Shown: positions 18,110 to 26,739 of the stretch, in pieces
Position numbering within the stretch: position 1 is the first letter of the stretch
How the letters are laid out: each line of letters starts with the position of its first letter
The notes under the pieces: generated by a model
The model's database searches: none
What the model saw: only the letters and a program-made list of their open reading frames with translations
Told to the model about the DNA's origin: nothing
NCBI GenBank assembly: GCA_016872115.1
Contig: VHBC01000013.1
Location: 1 to 56,014 of the forward strand
Length of the DNA: 56,014 bases
Origin: Sphingomonadales bacterium
GTDB taxonomy: Bacteria > Bacteroidota > Bacteroidia > Flavobacteriales_D > Crocinitomicaceae
Direction: 5' to 3'
Program-made: the position numbers and the translations under genes

Positions 18110-18691
18110 TTAACGCATTTTTGGTGTTTTCTTACGCCCGCCCATCATTTGGGCCATCCGCATTTGATTTTTGGATGGTGCCATTTGTAGCTGCTGCTGC
18201 AACATTTTGATTTGATCTTTGAGCATACTGTTTTTGTCGTACTTTTTCGCATCTGCCAAGAGGTTCAATGCTTCTTGACGACGACCAGTTTGCGCGCAAA
18301 TGCCAGATAAATGCATTCTGGCGACCGCGTTGTCTTCATTGGTTCGCAAGCCTAGTGCCAATGCTTTGCGCAATAGTTGTTCTGAGGCATTGAAGCCCAA
18401 CTCTTGAGCGCCCAATACGGCTTTCAAGTAAAGCACATAGGCGTGTTGTTTTCTTGGAAGCAAATGTGGGTGGCTAATTTTGTTGATATACACCTTAGCT
18501 TTATCCTGGTTACCGACGCGCATTTGGTTGAGCGCGAGAATCATATTTTCATTTCTAAAGAAAGAAAGTATGATCAAAGCTGTGATGAAAATAAAGAAAA
18601 TGCCCCAACCCCAATGTCCAGAAACAAATAAGTAGACATTAAATGAGGTAGCAACGAGCGCTAGGGCGATACGAATGATAAATGCTGTCAT
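18110..18691 (-). CDS. Membrane-anchored TPR-like protein
   Basis: 193 residues. Two hydrophobic segments at about 1-21 and 26-45 are followed by a cytoplasmic helical part with TPR-like repeats (ASEQLLRKALALG, then RRQEALNLLADAKKY) and a basic Gln/Met/Lys-rich tail (KNQMRMAQMMGGRKKT). No enzymatic motif. The basic tail might touch nucleic acid or ribosomes; this is speculation. It lies between ridA (3 bp away) and the methyltransferase gene (adjacent), so all three are probably co-transcribed. Confidence 0.72.
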   Translation of the reverse strand: MTAFIIRIALALVATSFNVYLFVSGHWGWGIFFIFITALIILSFFRNENMILALNQMRVGNQDKAKVYINKISHPHLLPRKQHAYVLYLKAVLGAQELGFNASEQLLRKALALGLRTNEDNAVARMHLSGICAQTGRRQEALNLLADAKKYDKNSMLKDQIKMLQQQLQMAPSKNQMRMAQMMGGRKKTPKMR

Positions 18692-18694
18692 AGA

Positions 18695-19132
18695 TTAGGA
18701 TTCAATAGTTGCAATACATTTGAGTTCAATAGCAATAGGGGTAGGCAATGAAGAGATCTCAACGGTAGTTCTGCAAGGTAAATTATCTTTAAAGTACTCG
18801 GCGTACAACTTGTTGTAGGTGTGGAAATCACGTTTCATGTTGACCAAAAAAACAGTTACATCGATGAGTTGTTCCCAAGATGAGCCTGAGGCCTCTAAGA
18901 TATTTCTAACATTGTCAAATACACTTCTGCACTGGGCTTCAAAGTTGAATTCGATGAAGTTGCCATTGTGGTCTAGTTTGAGGCCAGGAACAGAAGAGTC
19001 GTTGGCATCTGAACCAGCAACACGAGGTCCAACTCCTGATAAAAACAACAAGTTACCCACGCGGCGTGCGTGTGGATACAGACCTACCGGCTTTGGCGCT
19101 TTGTCTGTAGAGATACGTTCATTTGCGGACAT
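18695..19132 (-). CDS. RidA/YjgF/Rid family enamine/imine deaminase
   Basis: 145 residues from the ATG at 19132. A TTG further upstream (19150) would overlap the promoter box at 19148-19155, so the ATG is preferred. The family signature is near the C-terminus: PCRTTVEISSLPTP, whose Arg binds the substrate carboxylate, followed by ELKCIA. Rid proteins hydrolyse reactive enamine/imine intermediates released by PLP enzymes, such as 2-aminoacrylate. The sequence is somewhat longer than classical RidA and contains an extra segment (about residues 38-58, SDANDSSVPG), as in Rid subfamilies with other substrates. First gene of a three-gene minus-strand unit. Confidence 0.87.
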   Translation of the reverse strand: MSANERISTDKAPKPVGLYPHARRVGNLLFLSGVGPRVAGSDANDSSVPGLKLDHNGNFIEFNFEAQCRSVFDNVRNILEASGSSWEQLIDVTVFLVNMKRDFHTYNKLYAEYFKDNLPCRTTVEISSLPTPIAIELKCIATIES

Positions 19133-19147
19133 TTCACAGAATTTAGG

Positions 19148-19155
19148 CAAATATA
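19148..19155 (-). promoter_or_regulatory. Promoter -7 box TATATTTG for the ridA unit
   Basis: Exact TAnnTTTG on the minus strand, ending 15 nt before the ATG at 19132. It decides against the upstream TTG start at 19150. Confidence 0.55.
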
Positions 19156-19221
19156 GGGAAAAGAGACGCGATTAAAGCCTAACTCAGGTGTAAACCCTAA
19201 GGAAAAGAACAGATTATTCAC

Positions 19222-19229
19222 TAATTTCG
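19222..19229 (+). promoter_or_regulatory. Promoter -7-like box TAATTTCG, 6 nt from ATG
   Basis: One mismatch to TAnnTTTG; it ends 6 nt before the glycosyltransferase ATG at 19236. The 103-bp gap 19133-19235 thus holds divergent promoters. Confidence 0.4.
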
Positions 19230-19235
19230 CTGTGC

Positions 19236-20201
19236 ATGAATCGTTTGACGCCAATAGAAATTTCAATTGTGATCCCCACCTATAATGAGGAGGGCAATGT
19301 GCAGGTTTTAGCAGCGCAGTTGCAAGAGGTATTGGCCGCTCAAAACGTTGCATCCTATGAAATTATTTTCATCGATGACGGCAGCACTGACCAAACACTA
19401 TCAAACATTCAAGCGCTTCAAACAACTCAAAACCAGATTCATTACATTCAATTCAGCCGTAATTTTGGTCATCAGTACGCCCTAAAAGCTGGTCTTGATC
19501 ACGCAAGAGGAAATGCTGTTATAAGTTTGGACGCCGATCTACAGCACCCGCCGGCGCTTGTTGCCACCATGATCCAACTTTGGAGAGAAGGCGCACAAGT
19601 TGTCTATACGCGTCGCCAAGACAAACAGCAAATCGGTTTTTTCAAAAACCTTAGCGCAAAGTCATTTTATTGGCTTGCCAATCGGCTTTCAGAAGTTCCC
19701 ATTGAAGAAGGCACCGCCGATTTTCGCTTACTTGATCGCAAGGTTGTCGACACCATCAAAAATTTCAAAGAATCCCATTTGTTTTTGCGCGGGCTCATTC
19801 CTACGCTTGGTTTCAAACAAGTGGCCTTGGATTACCAACCAGCAGCACGGTTTAGCGGTAAAACCAAATACTCTTTGGCCAAAATGTTTCATTTTGCCAT
19901 TAACGGTATTACTTCCTCAAGCGCAAAACCGCTGTATTTTGCCATTTACCTAGGCCTCTTTTTTGCTTTGCTTGCGTTTTTATACGGATGTTACGCTATA
20001 TATATCGCTGTCTTTACCGATGCCGCCATTACAGGCTGGACTTCCTTAATCGCGTCTGTATTGTTTATTGGCGGCATTCAAATGATACTCATCGGGATTG
20101 TAGGCATCTATTTAGGCAAGCTTTTTGTGCAGAGCAAACAAAGGCCAACCTATATCATCCAAGCACTTACTATACCATCAGACCTCGCTAATGATGCTTA
20201 A
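19236..20201 (+). CDS. Family 2 glycosyltransferase, DPM1/GtrB-like, membrane-anchored
   Basis: 321 residues. The GT-A domain opens with IVIPTYNEEGN (residues about 10-20), has SLDADLQHP near 97-105 (DxD-type metal site) and RGLIPTLG near 188. Two transmembrane segments at about 235-262 and 270-300 close the protein. Members move a sugar from a nucleotide donor to polyprenyl phosphate on the inner face of the cytoplasmic membrane. It overlaps the next gene, porZ, by 11 bp; because PorZ recognises the lipopolysaccharide to which T9SS cargo is attached, a role in making that glycan is a reasonable inference. Confidence 0.88.
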   Translation: MNRLTPIEISIVIPTYNEEGNVQVLAAQLQEVLAAQNVASYEIIFIDDGSTDQTLSNIQALQTTQNQIHYIQFSRNFGHQYALKAGLDHARGNAVISLDADLQHPPALVATMIQLWREGAQVVYTRRQDKQQIGFFKNLSAKSFYWLANRLSEVPIEEGTADFRLLDRKVVDTIKNFKESHLFLRGLIPTLGFKQVALDYQPAARFSGKTKYSLAKMFHFAINGITSSSAKPLYFAIYLGLFFALLAFLYGCYAIYIAVFTDAAITGWTSLIASVLFIGGIQMILIGIVGIYLGKLFVQSKQRPTYIIQALTIPSDLANDA

Positions 20202-22521
20202 ACATTTTATTTTTTTTATCATCTTGTTTATTACTTCATTGGTTGGAGCGCAAATCCCAATGGGCACATGGAAATTCCATGTAGCTAGTGCCAAAGCTAT
20301 CGATATCACTACCGACGGCGAGCGTATTTTTACAGCCCTCGAAAACGGACTATACATTTACAACCCATACACTGAAGAAGGCGTACTCAAAACAGCCCTC
20401 AATGGCTTATCCGATATTCAAATTTCTTGTTTGTACTACGACACGCAAGATGCGGCACTTTACATTGGTTACCAAAATGGCAACATCGATAAATGGAAAT
20501 CCGGCTCCGTCACCAATATCCCTGCAATCAAGTTGGCACAGGTCAATGCCTCCAAACGCATCAATCAATTTATTCGCAATGGCGCTTACGTCTACGCCGC
20601 CAATGATTTTTCAATCGTATTAATTGACGCTGCCAAAGAAGAAATCAAAGACACCTATTATCCTACCAACGGTATTTCACCAATTGTTGGCGTCGCATTT
20701 ACACAAGACTCCATTTTTGCTTTGGCTCCTTCCGGTATGGTCAAAGGCTCGCGCAGTAATCCGGCTTTGCCTGATTACTCTCAATGGGACCGCGATCTTC
20801 GTTTTCCTTTCCAGACAGAGAACCTATACGAAGAACTCGTTCAGTACAATGGTCAAATATGGGTTTTGCGGGCCAACGAAGCGTATGGTCAAGATTCGGT
20901 ATTTCGACTTTTTAATAATGCATTGCTCAACGTTATCAACGAACCGTTTAGCTACCAAATCAATAGCATACAAATAGCTGCCAATGAACTTTGTATTTCT
21001 ACCGATGGCGGCTTTCTGATTTACAATCAACAAGGTCAGCAAATCACTTCTTATTCAGCTAGTTTACTGGACCGCTGGATCAACCCTTCTCGGGTCTGTA
21101 AACTGGGATCCTCTTATTGGAGTGCAGACCAAGCATGGGGCTTGCAAGAACACATCAATCCATTCACATGCAAACGCTATCCGATAGAAGGCCTTGCCAA
21201 TCCATTCGTTTATGCAATGGATTGCCAAGAAGGCGTATTGGCTGTTGCCTCTGGTCGCTTAGAAGCAGAAATTGCGCCTGCTTTCACCAGAAACGGCATT
21301 CATATCTTCGAAGAAAGTCAATGGCGTTTTGTCGATATGTACAAAATGTCCGCCATTGACATCCAAAACACCTGGGATTTCATTGCTACGGCTGTAAATC
21401 CTAAAAATCCTAAACAAATTGCAGGCGCTACTTATTCGGGCTTCCCATTAGTTGTCATGAATGAAACCGACACCCTTGCTTACAACAAAACCAATTCGCC
21501 CTTAGAACAAACCAGCATCGGCAATACCTGGCACTTGGTTTCTGCACTCAAATACGACGACAAAGAACGTTTATGGTGTCTAAACGCCTATGCGTCAAGA
21601 CCGCTTAAATGTCTCAAACCAGACGGCACATGGCAAGAATTTATGCCCGGAAACACAATTCTTTTGAATAAAATGACCACTAAAATGGAAATCGACTTTC
21701 AGGGCAACATTTGGATGGGTACTTATGCGAATGGCTTAGTAGGTTATCAACACCAAGGCACCATAGACGACGCCTCAGATGACCGAAGCGTCCAGCTCAC
21801 CTCAGGAGAACTCCTCGGCAACCTGCCTTCTAATAAAATTACTGCTTTAGCCGCAGATTTCGATGGCGAGCTCTGGATTGGCACAGACGCCGGCTTTGTA
21901 GTGCTCTACAATGCCAATACTGCATTTGAAGCTAGCCCAGGTAATTATGACGCACAACGCATTAAAATTCCTTTTGAAGGGAACTTTGAAGAGGTACTTG
22001 GCGACGCGAGCATTACCGATATAGAAGTCGACGGAGGGAACCGTAAATGGATGTCAACCGCAAATGCTGGTTTAGTCCTGCTTTCGCCTGATGGCACCGA
22101 AATCATTGCGCAATACAACACAGACAATTCTCCTTTGATTTCCAACACCATATACGATATCGAACTCAATCATTTAACCGGAGAGCTCTACATCGTCACA
22201 GACAAAGGGCTGGTTTCATTCCGAATTGATGCAACTTACGAGGACCCAACTTATGAGTCACTAAATGTATTTCCAAATCCTGTGACACCAGATTTCATTG
22301 GTCCTATTACAGTTCAGGGTTTGCGCTATGACTCAGATGTCAAGGTTACTGATGCTGCAGGCAACCTCATTTACAAGACACAATCCAACGGCGGTACCGC
22401 CACTTGGCACGGACTCAACCTAAACGGAGAGAAAGTACCAACCGGGGTTTATTTTTTCTGGACAGCAAACAATTATCAAGGTGGTGAGCGTAAGGTCGCT
22501 AAGGTGTTAATTGTTCGTTGA
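20191..22521 (+). CDS. porZ: PorZ-like T9SS attachment-complex protein (two beta-propellers, type A CTD)
   Basis: 776 residues from the ATG at 20191; a longer in-frame start at 20125 would lie deep in the glycosyltransferase gene and precede the signal peptide. Signal peptide ends LVGAQ. The segment right after it (PMGTWKFHVAS, ITTDGERIFTALENGLYIYN) matches the PorZ N-terminal propeller. More two-component-regulator-type propeller blades follow (KITALAADFDGELWIGTDAG, about 550-570). The C-terminus is a T9SS-type domain (FPNPVTPDF to KVLIVR). In Porphyromonas gingivalis PorZ is a surface protein of the attachment complex with PorU, PorV and PorQ, and presents A-LPS to the sortase PorU. Those partners are not in this window. 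The 5' end overlaps the glycosyltransferase gene. Confidence 0.85.
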   Translation: MMLKHFIFFIILFITSLVGAQIPMGTWKFHVASAKAIDITTDGERIFTALENGLYIYNPYTEEGVLKTALNGLSDIQISCLYYDTQDAALYIGYQNGNIDKWKSGSVTNIPAIKLAQVNASKRINQFIRNGAYVYAANDFSIVLIDAAKEEIKDTYYPTNGISPIVGVAFTQDSIFALAPSGMVKGSRSNPALPDYSQWDRDLRFPFQTENLYEELVQYNGQIWVLRANEAYGQDSVFRLFNNALLNVINEPFSYQINSIQIAANELCISTDGGFLIYNQQGQQITSYSASLLDRWINPSRVCKLGSSYWSADQAWGLQEHINPFTCKRYPIEGLANPFVYAMDCQEGVLAVASGRLEAEIAPAFTRNGIHIFEESQWRFVDMYKMSAIDIQNTWDFIATAVNPKNPKQIAGATYSGFPLVVMNETDTLAYNKTNSPLEQTSIGNTWHLVSALKYDDKERLWCLNAYASRPLKCLKPDGTWQEFMPGNTILLNKMTTKMEIDFQGNIWMGTYANGLVGYQHQGTIDDASDDRSVQLTSGELLGNLPSNKITALAADFDGELWIGTDAGFVVLYNANTAFEASPGNYDAQRIKIPFEGNFEEVLGDASITDIEVDGGNRKWMSTANAGLVLLSPDGTEIIAQYNTDNSPLISNTIYDIELNHLTGELYIVTDKGLVSFRIDATYEDPTYESLNVFPNPVTPDFIGPITVQGLRYDSDVKVTDAAGNLIYKTQSNGGTATWHGLNLNGEKVPTGVYFFWTANNYQGGERKVAKVLIVR

Positions 22522-22531
22522 TATTATCGAT

Positions 22532-23095
22532 ATGATCGCTTTTGATTTTTTAACGCCGCTGCTCGAGTTAGTTGCTTCCATTCTTGGGTTCATTTATGTT
22601 TTTTTAATTGCAACACAACGGTCGAGCGGCTGGATTTTTGGCATCGTGAGTGCGTTCTTTTTTGCCGTTTTTTTTTACCGCATGCAAACTTGGGGACTAT
22701 TTAGTCAACAAATTGCATATATCATTTTAGGTTTTTATGGGCTTTTTACATGGTCTGATCAAAAAGAATCCTTGCCCATTCGCTCAATAGGAAAATCGAT
22801 CTGGATTTGGATTTTAGGGGCTATATTATTAGGCCTCATCTTTTTAATTTCATTCACAAGCTCTCCCAATTGGCGTTCTTTTTTAGACACAGAATTCTTC
22901 GTTTTTTCACTAACAGCTACTTGGCTTACCACGCGCAAAATTATAGAAAACTGGCACATCTGGATTGTTGTCAATGTCGTCGGCACTATCTGGTTTGCAT
23001 ATGAGCACTGGTGGTATACTTGCGCATTGTATTTAGCTTATTTACTTTTGGCAATTAACGGATTGCGTAAATGGAAAAAAGCCCTCTTCGCATAG
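22532..23095 (+). CDS. pnuC: PnuC-type nicotinamide riboside/vitamin transporter
   Basis: 187 residues from the ATG at 22532; the earlier in-frame TTG (22511) overlaps the porZ stop codon and is not preferred. About seven transmembrane segments and the PnuC pattern: FWxx-like WIFGIVSAFFFAVFFY near 30-45, GLFSQQIAYIILGFYGLFTW near 54-75, and a C-terminal YLLLAINGLRKWKK. PnuC proteins carry nicotinamide riboside across the inner membrane by facilitated diffusion, with trapping by phosphorylation. The kinase gene starts inside this gene (25 bp overlap), which supports this substrate over thiamine (PnuT), although that alternative cannot be excluded. Confidence 0.87.
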   Translation: MIAFDFLTPLLELVASILGFIYVFLIATQRSSGWIFGIVSAFFFAVFFYRMQTWGLFSQQIAYIILGFYGLFTWSDQKESLPIRSIGKSIWIWILGAILLGLIFLISFTSSPNWRSFLDTEFFVFSLTATWLTTRKIIENWHIWIVVNVVGTIWFAYEHWWYTCALYLAYLLLAINGLRKWKKALFA

Positions 23096-23577
23096 CCTTT
23101 ACTGGCCCAGAGTCTAGTGGTAAATCTACCATAGCCACTTGGTGTGCGCAGGAATTTTCTTTAGCCTATATTGATGAATTTGCAAGAATATATTTAGCCC
23201 ATCAACCAAGTTACACCCAAAAAGATTTAGAGGTCATGGCCCAAAAACAGGTAGAGCTTTGGCCCAAAAATGGTTTTGTAGCTGATACCGAAATGCATGT
23301 TTTTCAAATTTGGTCTTTAGAGAAATACGCTGCGGTTAGTCAAACCATTCAAAACCTGCTTGCCAAGCAAAAATTTGATCATTATTTTTTATGTGCGCCA
23401 GATATTCCATGGGAAGCAGATCCGCTCAGAGAGAACCCGCACGACCGCGAGCGGTTATTTGAACTTTATCTTGAAGCACTTGAGCAATTTGAGCGCCCCT
23501 ATACCATTTTGAGAGGTACATTGGAAAATCGAAAAGAACTGATCAAAATCAAGATTTATAGTCTTTCGAATGCCTAA
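23071..23577 (+). CDS. NadR-type ribosylnicotinamide kinase domain protein
   Basis: 168 residues. Walker A GPESSGKST near 11-19, then YIDEFARIYL and a downstream ENPHDRERLFELYLEAL segment, which matches the kinase half of NadR. The adenylyltransferase and repressor halves of Escherichia coli NadR are absent, so it is a stand-alone kinase. Expected reaction: nicotinamide riboside + ATP to NMN + ADP, trapping the vitamin brought in by PnuC. Coupled to pnuC by a 25-bp overlap. Confidence 0.85.
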   Translation: MEKSPLRIAFTGPESSGKSTIATWCAQEFSLAYIDEFARIYLAHQPSYTQKDLEVMAQKQVELWPKNGFVADTEMHVFQIWSLEKYAAVSQTIQNLLAKQKFDHYFLCAPDIPWEADPLRENPHDRERLFELYLEALEQFERPYTILRGTLENRKELIKIKIYSLSNA

Positions 23578-23582
23578 CTTTA
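23575..23582 (+). promoter_or_regulatory. Promoter -7-like box TAACTTTA, 4 nt from ATG
   Basis: One mismatch to TAnnTTTG, overlapping the stop codon of the kinase gene and ending 4 nt before the SCO-family ATG at 23587. Confidence 0.35.
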
Positions 23583-23586
23583 CGGC

Positions 23587-24255
23587 ATGAAACGCTTGTT
23601 GTTTATTGGCCTCTTGCTGTTGGTGGTTTTACCCATTGGCTATTACTATTTAAATCCCTCTCGTCATGAACAACCTTTACCTGTAATAAATCCTGTCGAT
23701 GTCCAGGAGGAAATGGTTGACCCAGAAATGCTGCGTATTGGCAAAGGACATCGGGTGGGCACATTTCGCTTTGAGAACCAAGATAGTCAGTGGATAAGCC
23801 AGAAAGACATGATGGGAAAAGTAAGTGTGGTTGAGTATTTTTTTACGTCTTGCAAGAGCATTTGCCCTATCATGAATACCCAAATGCAACGCGTGCAGCG
23901 CAAATTTGCTAACCAGCCACAAGTTGGTATCTTTAGTTTTACTGTAGACCCCGAAATCGATACGGTAGCCCAGATGAAGCGCTACGCTACGGCGCATCAG
24001 GCTAAAGTTGGTCAGTGGCATTTTTTAACTGGCGCCAAATCCGAATTGTATCGTTTGGCGCGCCGCTCCTTTTTTGTACTCAAACCCGCTGAGGCGCAAA
24101 ATCTTGGCGATGCAGGTAGCGATTTTATTCACACCAATAATTTTGTCCTCGTAGACAAGCAGTTGCGGATCAGAGGATATTACGACGGCACCAATCCAAA
24201 AGAGGTGGACCGTTTGCTCTTACATATGCAGCAGCTCCTTGACGAGCCACAATAA
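23587..24255 (+). CDS. SCO1/SenC family copper chaperone/thioredoxin-like protein
   Basis: 222 residues. An N-terminal membrane anchor (1-22) is followed by a thioredoxin-like fold. The copper-binding CxxxC is Cys89-Cys93 in SCKSICP, and the distal His is His182 in FIHTNNFVLVD. SCO proteins deliver copper to the CuA centre of cytochrome c oxidase or maintain its thiols, on the outer side of the inner membrane. No oxidase genes lie nearby, so the partner is elsewhere. It starts 9 bp after the kinase gene and may have its own promoter. Confidence 0.9.
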   Translation: MKRLLFIGLLLLVVLPIGYYYLNPSRHEQPLPVINPVDVQEEMVDPEMLRIGKGHRVGTFRFENQDSQWISQKDMMGKVSVVEYFFTSCKSICPIMNTQMQRVQRKFANQPQVGIFSFTVDPEIDTVAQMKRYATAHQAKVGQWHFLTGAKSELYRLARRSFFVLKPAEAQNLGDAGSDFIHTNNFVLVDKQLRIRGYYDGTNPKEVDRLLLHMQQLLDEPQ

Positions 24256-24271
24256 ACCAATCGTTTTTGCG

Positions 24272-24279
24272 TATCTTTG
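24272..24279 (+). promoter_or_regulatory. Promoter -7 box TATCTTTG, 7 nt from ATG
   Basis: Exact TAnnTTTG ending 7 nt before the ATG at 24287. No TTG at the usual -33 spacing. Confidence 0.5.
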
Positions 24280-24286
24280 TAGCTAA

Positions 24287-25162
24287 ATGAAAACTCTAAA
24301 GAAAACGGGCACCAAGCCCAAAGCCACCGGCATCAAGCCTAAAACTGCAGCTGCCAAAGATGCACCAAAGGTCAATGCCCGTGACAAACGCAAATACATC
24401 GATTACAAAATCAAAGTTAAAAAAGGAGATCCGCTGCCGAGTTTTCGTGAAGATGCCATTCGACTCAATAAATTTTTATCAAATGCCGGAATTTGCTCTC
24501 GCAGAGAGGCGGACGTCTTGATAGATACAGGTGTCGTTTCAATTAATGGCGTGATAGTCACTGAAATGGGCTACAAAGTGAAGCCCGGAGATGTTGTTCA
24601 ATACGATGGCCAAACCATTACTACCGGCACCAAACGCTATGTCTTGCTCAATAAGCCAAAAGGCTACATAACTACACTAGATGATCCAAGGGGCCGCAAA
24701 ACGGTCATGACACTTGTAAGCAAAGCATGTCGAGAACAAATTTTTCCGGTCGGCCGCATGGAGCGCGATACTACAGGCCTCATGTTATTTACCAACGACG
24801 GCGACATGATGAAAAAACTACTTCACCCTCGCTATCATGCCCGCAAAATTTATCATGTTGAAACCAATAAATCTGTTGCAAGAGAAGATCTCGACAAAAT
24901 GACACGTGGAGTAGACCTCGAAGACGGCCGATTTAGAGCTGAAGAAGCCAGCTTTGTTGATGGCGGCAGTAGCAATGAAATAGGCATCGAAATCAAATCG
25001 GGAAAGAACCAAGTAGTAAGAAGGTTATTAGAAGCTTTAGGCTACGAAGTGATTAAGCTCGACCGCGTCATGTATGCAGGCCTCACCAAAAAAGATTTAC
25101 CGCGCGGTTATTACCGCCATCTCAATGAGCAAGAAGTTGCGTTTTTAAAAATGTCAAAATGA
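24287..25162 (+). CDS. RluB/RluE/RluF-family rRNA pseudouridine synthase
   Basis: 291 residues. A Lys/Thr/Ala-rich N-terminal tail (1-50) is probably disordered and RNA-binding. The S4 domain is at about 57-110 (IRLNKFLSNAGICSRREAD), then the synthase domain with the catalytic aspartate Asp161 in GRMERDTTG and NKPKGYITT near 122-130. The family isomerises specific uridines in 23S rRNA; the exact site cannot be told from sequence. First gene of a coupled unit that runs through two envelope proteins to pth. Confidence 0.92.
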   Translation: MKTLKKTGTKPKATGIKPKTAAAKDAPKVNARDKRKYIDYKIKVKKGDPLPSFREDAIRLNKFLSNAGICSRREADVLIDTGVVSINGVIVTEMGYKVKPGDVVQYDGQTITTGTKRYVLLNKPKGYITTLDDPRGRKTVMTLVSKACREQIFPVGRMERDTTGLMLFTNDGDMMKKLLHPRYHARKIYHVETNKSVAREDLDKMTRGVDLEDGRFRAEEASFVDGGSSNEIGIEIKSGKNQVVRRLLEALGYEVIKLDRVMYAGLTKKDLPRGYYRHLNEQEVAFLKMSK

Positions 25163-25875
25163 AAAAGTGGGTTAAGCGCTCAATTATAGTCGTATCCATT
25201 GTCATTATTGCTTTTTTTGTAAAAAGCCAACTAACGGACAACACTTTTACTTATAAAAGCACTAACCCAAACGCCGCATTTTTCTATCCGCTGGACACCG
25301 TCCCAAAAATTTACCTCTACCGCGATGTAGCAGGGGGCTTAGAGGAAGAATTTCACCGCATTTATACCGTAGAAGACGCTGTTGGCCCTCACCTTATTGT
25401 GGAAATTTATGCCAGTGATGGGCGCTTGCAAGAGGCCATCAACTATAACATTGACTCTTTAGTTGTTCAAGACCACATGGTGGTTAATCGCTTACAGCAG
25501 AAAGAAAAAGCACTGCTTTATAAAAATCAATTGTTTCCATTTGACCTTCAAAAAGAGACGTGGTTCGCTACAAAGTTCAGTGGTGTAACGGATTCTACGG
25601 TTATTTTGAATGAGGTATTTAGAAAATTCAAGAAAAGAGACGTTGTTTCATTTCTGAAAAAGCGCCGAGCAAATGCATTGTTTTTCTCGGACAAAATACG
25701 CCGCACCGCACTTAATCCGTTTACCCGTACCGAGAAAGAGGGAGTAGGGCAGCAAACAAGTGTTTATGCTGAAGGCTACGGTTTGGTAGCATGGTATAAC
25801 CGTAATAAATCACTACATTTCCGTTTAGAACGCATTCTTTCGCAAAAAGAGTGGGTAAAAATTATTACCAGATGA
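25159..25875 (+). CDS. Membrane-anchored protein of unknown function
   Basis: 238 residues. One N-terminal transmembrane segment or uncleaved signal (about 8-24) is followed by a soluble mixed alpha/beta domain, presumably periplasmic. No motif recognised; a basic patch FKKRDVVSFLKKRR lies near 157-170. The ATG overlaps the rluB-type stop codon (ATGA), and its own stop codon overlaps the next ATG in the same way. Conserved linkage to an outer-membrane protein would suggest an envelope role. Confidence 0.72.
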   Translation: MKKWVKRSIIVVSIVIIAFFVKSQLTDNTFTYKSTNPNAAFFYPLDTVPKIYLYRDVAGGLEEEFHRIYTVEDAVGPHLIVEIYASDGRLQEAINYNIDSLVVQDHMVVNRLQQKEKALLYKNQLFPFDLQKETWFATKFSGVTDSTVILNEVFRKFKKRDVVSFLKKRRANALFFSDKIRRTALNPFTRTEKEGVGQQTSVYAEGYGLVAWYNRNKSLHFRLERILSQKEWVKIITR

Positions 25876-26738
25876 AATACATACTGACCTTTCTTTTTAT
25901 GGCGCTTGTTTCTCAATCTTCTCTAGCACAATACCTAAATCAAAAAAAATCTACCGGACCAGGCGCCCTCTTTTTTTCCTGGGGCTATAACCGCAGCGTG
26001 TATACGCCAAGTAATATCCGTTTTATTGGACCTGGTTACGATTTTAAACTTAAAGGAGTAGAGGCCACCGACAGGCCTTCTACCGACATCAATGAATACG
26101 TCAACTTCAATTCATTTACAGTGCCCCAATTTGATGTAAGAGTCGGCTACAATTTCAAGCGGAATTGGGCGGTTTCCTTGGGCTACGAACATATGAAATA
26201 TGTCATGAAACATGGCCCAACCTATTACCTGAGCGGCACGCTCAGTCCAGGCATTGATTTAGGAAACGGGTGGTCTGGTACTTACAGCGGAGACTCAGTT
26301 ACGACCAATGAAAACACCTTTCATTATGAAAACACCAATGGTATGAACTACATCAATGTCCAGCTCACTAATGTATTTAAAGTATATCAGACCGAAAAAG
26401 GGCGCTTTGCGCTAACCACCATGATGGGCGTCGGCGCTGGCCCAATTTTATCTTACAATGACTTCGCTTTTGCTGGTGAAAAATCAATGGAGACAGTTTC
26501 GCTTTCCGGGATTGGTGCTTCTGGACACTTTGGACTGCGCGCTGAGTTTTTCAAACATGTTTTCGTAGCTGCAAATCTTCAAGGTGGTTTTATTGGTCAA
26601 TACCGAGTCAAAACGCGCCCCAACGACTACGATTCACACGCCAAGCAAGCTTTTTTATATGGCCAACGGGATATCGTAGTGGGCGCTCTCTTTTACCTGC
26701 AGCAAAAAGATAAATGTAATTCTTGTCCAAACTGGTAA
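25872..26738 (+). CDS. Outer-membrane beta-barrel protein
   Basis: 288 residues from the ATG at 25872, chosen over an in-frame GTG at 25851 because it begins directly before the signal peptide (MKYILTFLFMALV..., ending SLAQ) and forms an ATGA overlap with the previous stop codon. The mature part has alternating hydrophobic/polar strands with aromatic girdles (VRVGYNFKRNWAVSLGYEH near 101-119, FGLRAEFFKHVFVAANLQGG), typical of an 8- to 12-stranded barrel. Function unknown. It ends 1 bp before pth. Confidence 0.8.
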   Translation: MKYILTFLFMALVSQSSLAQYLNQKKSTGPGALFFSWGYNRSVYTPSNIRFIGPGYDFKLKGVEATDRPSTDINEYVNFNSFTVPQFDVRVGYNFKRNWAVSLGYEHMKYVMKHGPTYYLSGTLSPGIDLGNGWSGTYSGDSVTTNENTFHYENTNGMNYINVQLTNVFKVYQTEKGRFALTTMMGVGAGPILSYNDFAFAGEKSMETVSLSGIGASGHFGLRAEFFKHVFVAANLQGGFIGQYRVKTRPNDYDSHAKQAFLYGQRDIVVGALFYLQQKDKCNSCPNW

Positions 26739-26739
26739 A

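Noticed and set aside
20125..20190. Longer start for PorZ
   Set aside because: It lies well inside the glycosyltransferase gene in another frame, and the signal peptide begins at 20191.
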